From the NCBI GenBank assembly GCA_001643675.2, contig LSRY02000061.1:393501-457500 (forward strand): a stretch of DNA of 64,000 nucleotides. The letters run 5' to 3'. The position numbers and the translations under genes were made by a program. Positions 59,938-64,000 of this stretch are shown here, in pieces. The DNA is from Monocercomonoides exilis (taxonomy: Eukaryota > Preaxostyla > Oxymonadida > Polymastigidae). The notes under the pieces are model-generated. The model was not told where the DNA came from. It saw only the letters and a program-made list of their open reading frames with translations, and made no database searches. The number at the start of each line of letters is the position of its first letter. The first letter of the stretch is position 1.

Positions 59938-60694
59938 ATACAAAGGCGACGCCTGCGTGTGAACAGGTCAGCAACGGGGCTCATGTGGACAAAAATCAAT
60001 ATTCTCGAATGATGCAAAAAAATCCAAGAAATTACGAAAAATTCCAAAAAATTTGAAAAAATATGTGTTTGTCAAGAAAATCTGATAAGACGATCAAAAA
60101 TCGCATTACTAGGTTGCCCAACATCGGAAAGCTCCATCTGCTGATATTTATTCATCGAAAGAGTGTCTAATTGAAAGCTTGAATTTTTTCGTTTTTTCAT
60201 ATTTTTTTTTTCTCACAAAAAGTTCTTCATTGAGAAATAATAGAAAACTTTTTTGAAAAAAAAATATTTGATCAAAAAAATACCACAATATAAATATTAA
60301 TCAAAACTTGCAAGGGAAACTCCAACAGGAACATTTAGCAACTTTTGATATTCAATTTATACATCGTTTGCTTTATTAATTAATATGTTATCCGATTTTC
60401 ATTGTTTTTTTATCCAATTGTTATTCTGAGACAGCTCCTATAAACTCATCACTTTGTATGTTTTCTTTTGATATTACAAATATTTTCAAGTTTCCAACCT
60501 TAAATTGGAATATTTGATATGCTTTGTTTTTCATCTCTTATCAATTAATAACAATAGAATTTCTTCTTTGAGTAATTTTCACGAAATATGATTCGGAATT
60601 TCACTAAGAGCCAGGATCGCCTGTGTGGTCTTTTATTATTTTTATTTGTTTTATTTTAATAATTATATTTGATTTTTCTTTTAGTGGAAGAGCA
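59938..60694. other. AT-rich intergenic region
   Basis: About 750 bp. The first about 60 bp (after a short TTAGG-like repeat) are less AT-rich and may mark a breakpoint; the rest is AT-rich with no gene seen. Confidence 0.45.
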
Positions 60695-62817
60695 ATGAAT
60701 TACAAAGGTTTGTTTTTTTTTCGTTCATTACATTAATTTCACAAATCTTATATTCATTTATTTTGAAAGATAAATTCAATAAAAGCTTCGAACGGAAAAA
60801 AAAAGAAGAATCGTTGAAAATAAGCAAGCACGCAGTCCTTTCCCCATCTCAGCCCGGCTTTTTCTCTCCTCCTTCTTCGTATCTCGTCACTCCGCCTTCT
60901 TCTCCTTCTCAAATCATGCCTCCGCTTTCTCCTCTCCGCTTTTCCGAAACTTCCCAATCCAACATTTATGATAATGTGACTTCAACTCCAAGATTATCAA
61001 CTCATTTTTATCCTTCAAGATCAAACACTCCTTCTCCTTCTCCAGCTTCTTCGAAAAACAGAGAAAATGAGAAAAATGGAGATGATGTTCCGTCTTTGAC
61101 AGAGTGGTTGTTTCGTTTGACGAAAGAACCAAATTGTCCAAAAATCGACTATTATTCTTCAATCTTCAAATCTCTTCCTCCTCAACCTTCGCTCGATTCA
61201 ATTCGTGAGTTTTATCACGTTTCCATATATCCCCGCCCTCTGTATATTTCTAAAAGTGAGGATTTGGATCAACTTTGTTTGGAAAATCTCAAAAAACAGG
61301 AAGAATTGGAGGAGGAAAATGCTTGTTCAAACGTGGAGGGGCAAAATGATACTGATAAAACTTCAAAATCAAATAATGACCAACAAGAATGCACGGAAGG
61401 AGCAAATGAGGAAAGAAATTTTGAGGAGGAGCACTTATTTCATGATGGAACAACTGTTCAACTCACATCTGCCAGTGTAAGTTCAACAGATTTTTGTGAA
61501 AGAATGAAGGAGTTTGTCAATACAAAGAAAACAGAAACATCACACGAAATTGAAATGGAGGAGGAATTATCTGGAGGAGCTTTGAATGATACAGTGGTTG
61601 GAGCAACAAACATTTCATCAACGAAAATGAAAAGAGGAAGACCAAGAAAAAGAATTGCTGCAAACAAAAAATGCAACACAACATCTGCTCGCAATGAAAT
61701 AGATTGTTCATTTGCAAATAAAAATGATAAACATCAAATGGAGAAGCAGATTGAAGGTGTTGATTGCATTTCAAATGAAGCAGAATGTGTGAACCATCAA
61801 GAAGAAAGTTCGTTCGGTTCATTTACCAAACATCAAAACCTGACACACAAAAAGTGCAAAAAAAGACAGAAAAGAAAAGCCAGAACAGATTCAAAAAGTT
61901 CAACAGAAAATGAGGAGGAGAATAAATTTGAAAGTTCAACAAACTTTTCTTCCACTGCACCTCTTCGCATTCAACCAAAAAGGATTTGCAAAAAAGCTTG
62001 TTTGGAAAAAATTGAAAGCATTTCGTTGGCAGAAAGGAGAAAGATTGTGAAGATGAATGATGGTGAGAGAAATGATGATAATTCTTCTTTTCAACATTCC
62101 GACAATGAAAATGAACAATGTGATGGTTTGAAGAATTCGAAAGAATTAAATGATGGATCAACATCAAAAGCACTCAAAATTCGATCAAGAAGGAGCCAAG
62201 AAAAGAAAGAGAAAAAGAAATTGAGTGATAGGAATAATTCTGTTCAACATTCAAAAGTTGGTCGTCCGAAAATGAAGAGGAAGTCAGTGTTGATGACAGA
62301 GGAAAACAAGCAACTCATTCATCAGAATTTTGAAGCTATTAAAGCAGAGAACAGAACATCAAAAGAGTCAATCTTATTCGATGACAAAACGAAAGAACCA
62401 TTAACGAATATGGATATTTATGGAGTTTCAGGAGATGTATTGAGGCCTTTAAATTTACACACACCAGCTTGTGAAAATCCTGTAGACACTTCACCAAGAA
62501 GTGGTTACCAAACACCTTCAAAATTTTCTGTTGCGCTGCGAACATTTAGCATGGAAACTTTTGAACCTTATCTGCAAACAGGACTTCCAATAAGCAAAGA
62601 GAAGAAAAAAACACATGCTTGGGTATATGCAATGTTTGTTTCCTTCTGCAGAAAATTCAAGCATGAGCCTTGGCCGCTCAACATGGATGCTGTATACGGA
62701 TTTATAAAACTGTTAGGAGCTGCTGTTGGTTATTCAATTAAAAGTTTGAGAGATTCTATTCTTCCCTCATTGTTTAGGTTAGGGTTAGAGTGTGTTGAAA
62801 CCCAGGATTTTCCTTAG
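60695..62817 (+). CDS. AT-hook, Ser/Pro-rich protein, unrecognised
   Basis: Exon 1 (60695-60707) begins ATG AAT TAC AAA and a 62-bp intron (GTTTGT...AAAG) joins in phase to 60770-62817, giving about 686 residues and TAG. The N-terminus is basic, followed by a Ser/Pro-rich region (about residues 25-110). Two AT-hook-like motifs, KRGRPRKR (about 61630) and VGRPKMKRK (about 62262), lie in highly charged sequence, suggesting nuclear DNA binding. The last about 90 residues (HAWVYAMFVSFCRKFKHEPW and following) are ordinary folded sequence and weakly recall the SAM-like N-terminal domain of tyrosine recombinases, without any catalytic domain. No orthologue recognised. The gene marks the return to ordinary gene territory. 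Confidence 0.7.
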
Positions 62818-63032
62818 ATTCGCATTTTTCTCGCATTTGGACAACTTTGTTTTGAATGTTTTACTTCATATTTTCAATGAATCATATTTATCATTTGATT
62901 TTTCCATTTTTTTCTGTATAAAATTTACATTAACTGAACCATAAGCATCTATTCGTAATTTGCGATCACTCCCATTTTGAAATTAATCAATTTCTATTTG
63001 AATAATATTTCTCTGCATATAGCTTGTTTGAA

Positions 63033-64000
63033 ATGGAAAACGAATGCTCGAATTTTTTATCTGAATCCTGTCACTATGAGAATTCAAAACCATCTTCATT
63101 TGCTTCATCTTTCAGCTCATCTTCTGAAAGCGAGTTGAATCACAAACTAGCCTCAGTTTGAAACCCTTACCTAGTTTAACTAATAACAATTTATAATTTT
63201 TTTTGTTGGTCCAATCGATTTCAATAATTTGAATAATAAAAACTTAGAGCAAAAAGCTTTATGAACCAAAAGAATGTGTGCAAGTTAACGAAACAATAAC
63301 TGAGACTGCAGTATGCTAATAATCTTTATTATCAATTTCAAAATTATCATTTCTTTAAAATTAATATCTAATGAATGAATATTTAGACAAAGGAACAAAA
63401 AGAGATAACTCCCTTATCATCTTCTTCTGAATCAATTGAAGGAGACGAACTTGTGAGCAGAGAACAAATCTGCTCACAGATGATGCAATTTGTTTATCAA
63501 TTGATGTCTCCACAGAGACATAACACTCCTTCCACAACTCACTCCGCTCTTCAATTTCAAACTCCACAAATCAACAACCCAATTTCATCGTTTTCTTTCA
63601 CTCCACATAAAAAAACCAAAATTCTATCCATCTCTGCAGATCCCACTGCAACCCCTTCGAAGTCTTCCTGTTTTGAAAGAAAAAGTGAAATGAAAAAGTT
63701 AAAAATTAAAAAAATAAATGAAGAAGGGGAAGAAAGCGAGAGTGAATGTGATAGTGAATCCTCAATCTGTTCCGATGAAGTGGAACTTAGTGAGGATTCT
63801 CATGAAAGTTTGGAGGAAGAGGAAGATTCAGCAGAAGAAGAAGATTTGGATTTGAAAGATTTAGACGAAGATGAAGTGAAAAATGTGTTGAGTGGAATTG
63901 GAGATATTCGTGTTTATGAAAGAGAGAAATTTTCAATGATTGACGTAGAACTGGATCGTTCTGTTTCTTCTTCTTTCAGCTCTTCTGCTTCCTCCTCTGC
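63033..64000 (+). CDS. Acidic Ser/Glu-rich protein, 3' end outside window
   Basis: Exon 1 is 63033-63155 (MENECSNFLSESCHYENSKP). An intron of 231 bp (63156-63386, GTTTGA...TTTAG) joins in phase to an exon open from 63387 to the window edge. The second exon is easily missed because it has no early start codon. It contains EQICSQMMQFVYQLMSPQRH, a Thr/Pro/Ser stretch, a basic KKLKIKKI patch, a long acidic Glu/Asp/Ser region, then GIGDIRVYEREKFSMIDVEL and a Ser run at the edge. It may be a nuclear or regulatory protein; I do not recognise it. Confidence 0.6.

Noticed and set aside
61458-62545. Minus-strand frames of 60-116 codons
   Set aside because: Antisense shadows of the AT-hook gene on the + strand.
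62580-62817. Tyrosine recombinase at the end of the AT-hook gene
   Set aside because: Only a weak likeness to an N-terminal SAM-like domain; no catalytic Arg/His/Tyr domain follows.
1-64000. CRISPR arrays, bacterial operons, tRNA or rRNA genes
   Set aside because: No regularly spaced repeats, no prokaryotic gene organisation, and no tRNA- or rRNA-like segments were recognised; splicing shows a eukaryotic source.

Overview
This window looks like nuclear DNA of an AT-rich protist with short spliceosomal introns. Its multigene families strongly recall the oxymonad Monocercomonoides exilis: a repeated family ending in an acidic and aromatic tail, kinase-associated fragments, parallel beta-helix surface proteins with Ser-rich stalks, and a secreted S41-type protease family. 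The organism call rests on remembered family signatures, not a search. Introns are mostly 46-110 bp, start with GTTTGN, GTATGN or GTGTGN and end in AG. By joining exons across frames I could assemble six complete or nearly complete native genes and two partial ones. Native genes appear to use the standard code: long reading frames with no internal stops, ending in TAA, TAG or TGA.

Layout. Positions 1-18033 are gene-dense and every gene is on the + strand: a Ser-rich protein cut by the window edge, a SPRY-domain protein, a small protein resembling a bacterial conserved family, an FF-domain (Prp40/TCERG1-type) protein, a CCDC24-like coiled-coil Ser-rich protein, a basic Ser-rich protein, and a helical-repeat protein with two C-terminal C2H2 fingers. 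Positions 18222-60000 are a long accessory zone of transposons, decayed gene-family members, microsatellites and AT-rich DNA. Its only clearly intact small gene is a secreted saposin-like protein at 27140-27520. Positions 60695-64000 return to ordinary genes: an AT-hook protein and an acidic Ser/Glu-rich protein cut by the right edge.

The accessory zone is nested and partly datable. A 7.2-kb Tc1/mariner-like element (18222-25393) has its transposase split by a 2.77-kb element with 318-bp terminal inverted repeats (18783-21554) that carries a decayed surface-protein gene. A 1,864-bp element with two 567-bp inverted arms (42992-44855) sits in a GC-rich gene between perfect 8-bp target duplications, and a paralogue at 35494-36333 preserves the empty site. 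A pogo/Tigger element (38028-40328) encodes a transposase whose single frame is interrupted only by TAA codons and ends in TGA. That is the pattern expected if it came from, or was decoded in, a lineage that reads UAA as glutamine. Several elements contain pieces of host multigene families, so transposition may help scatter those families.
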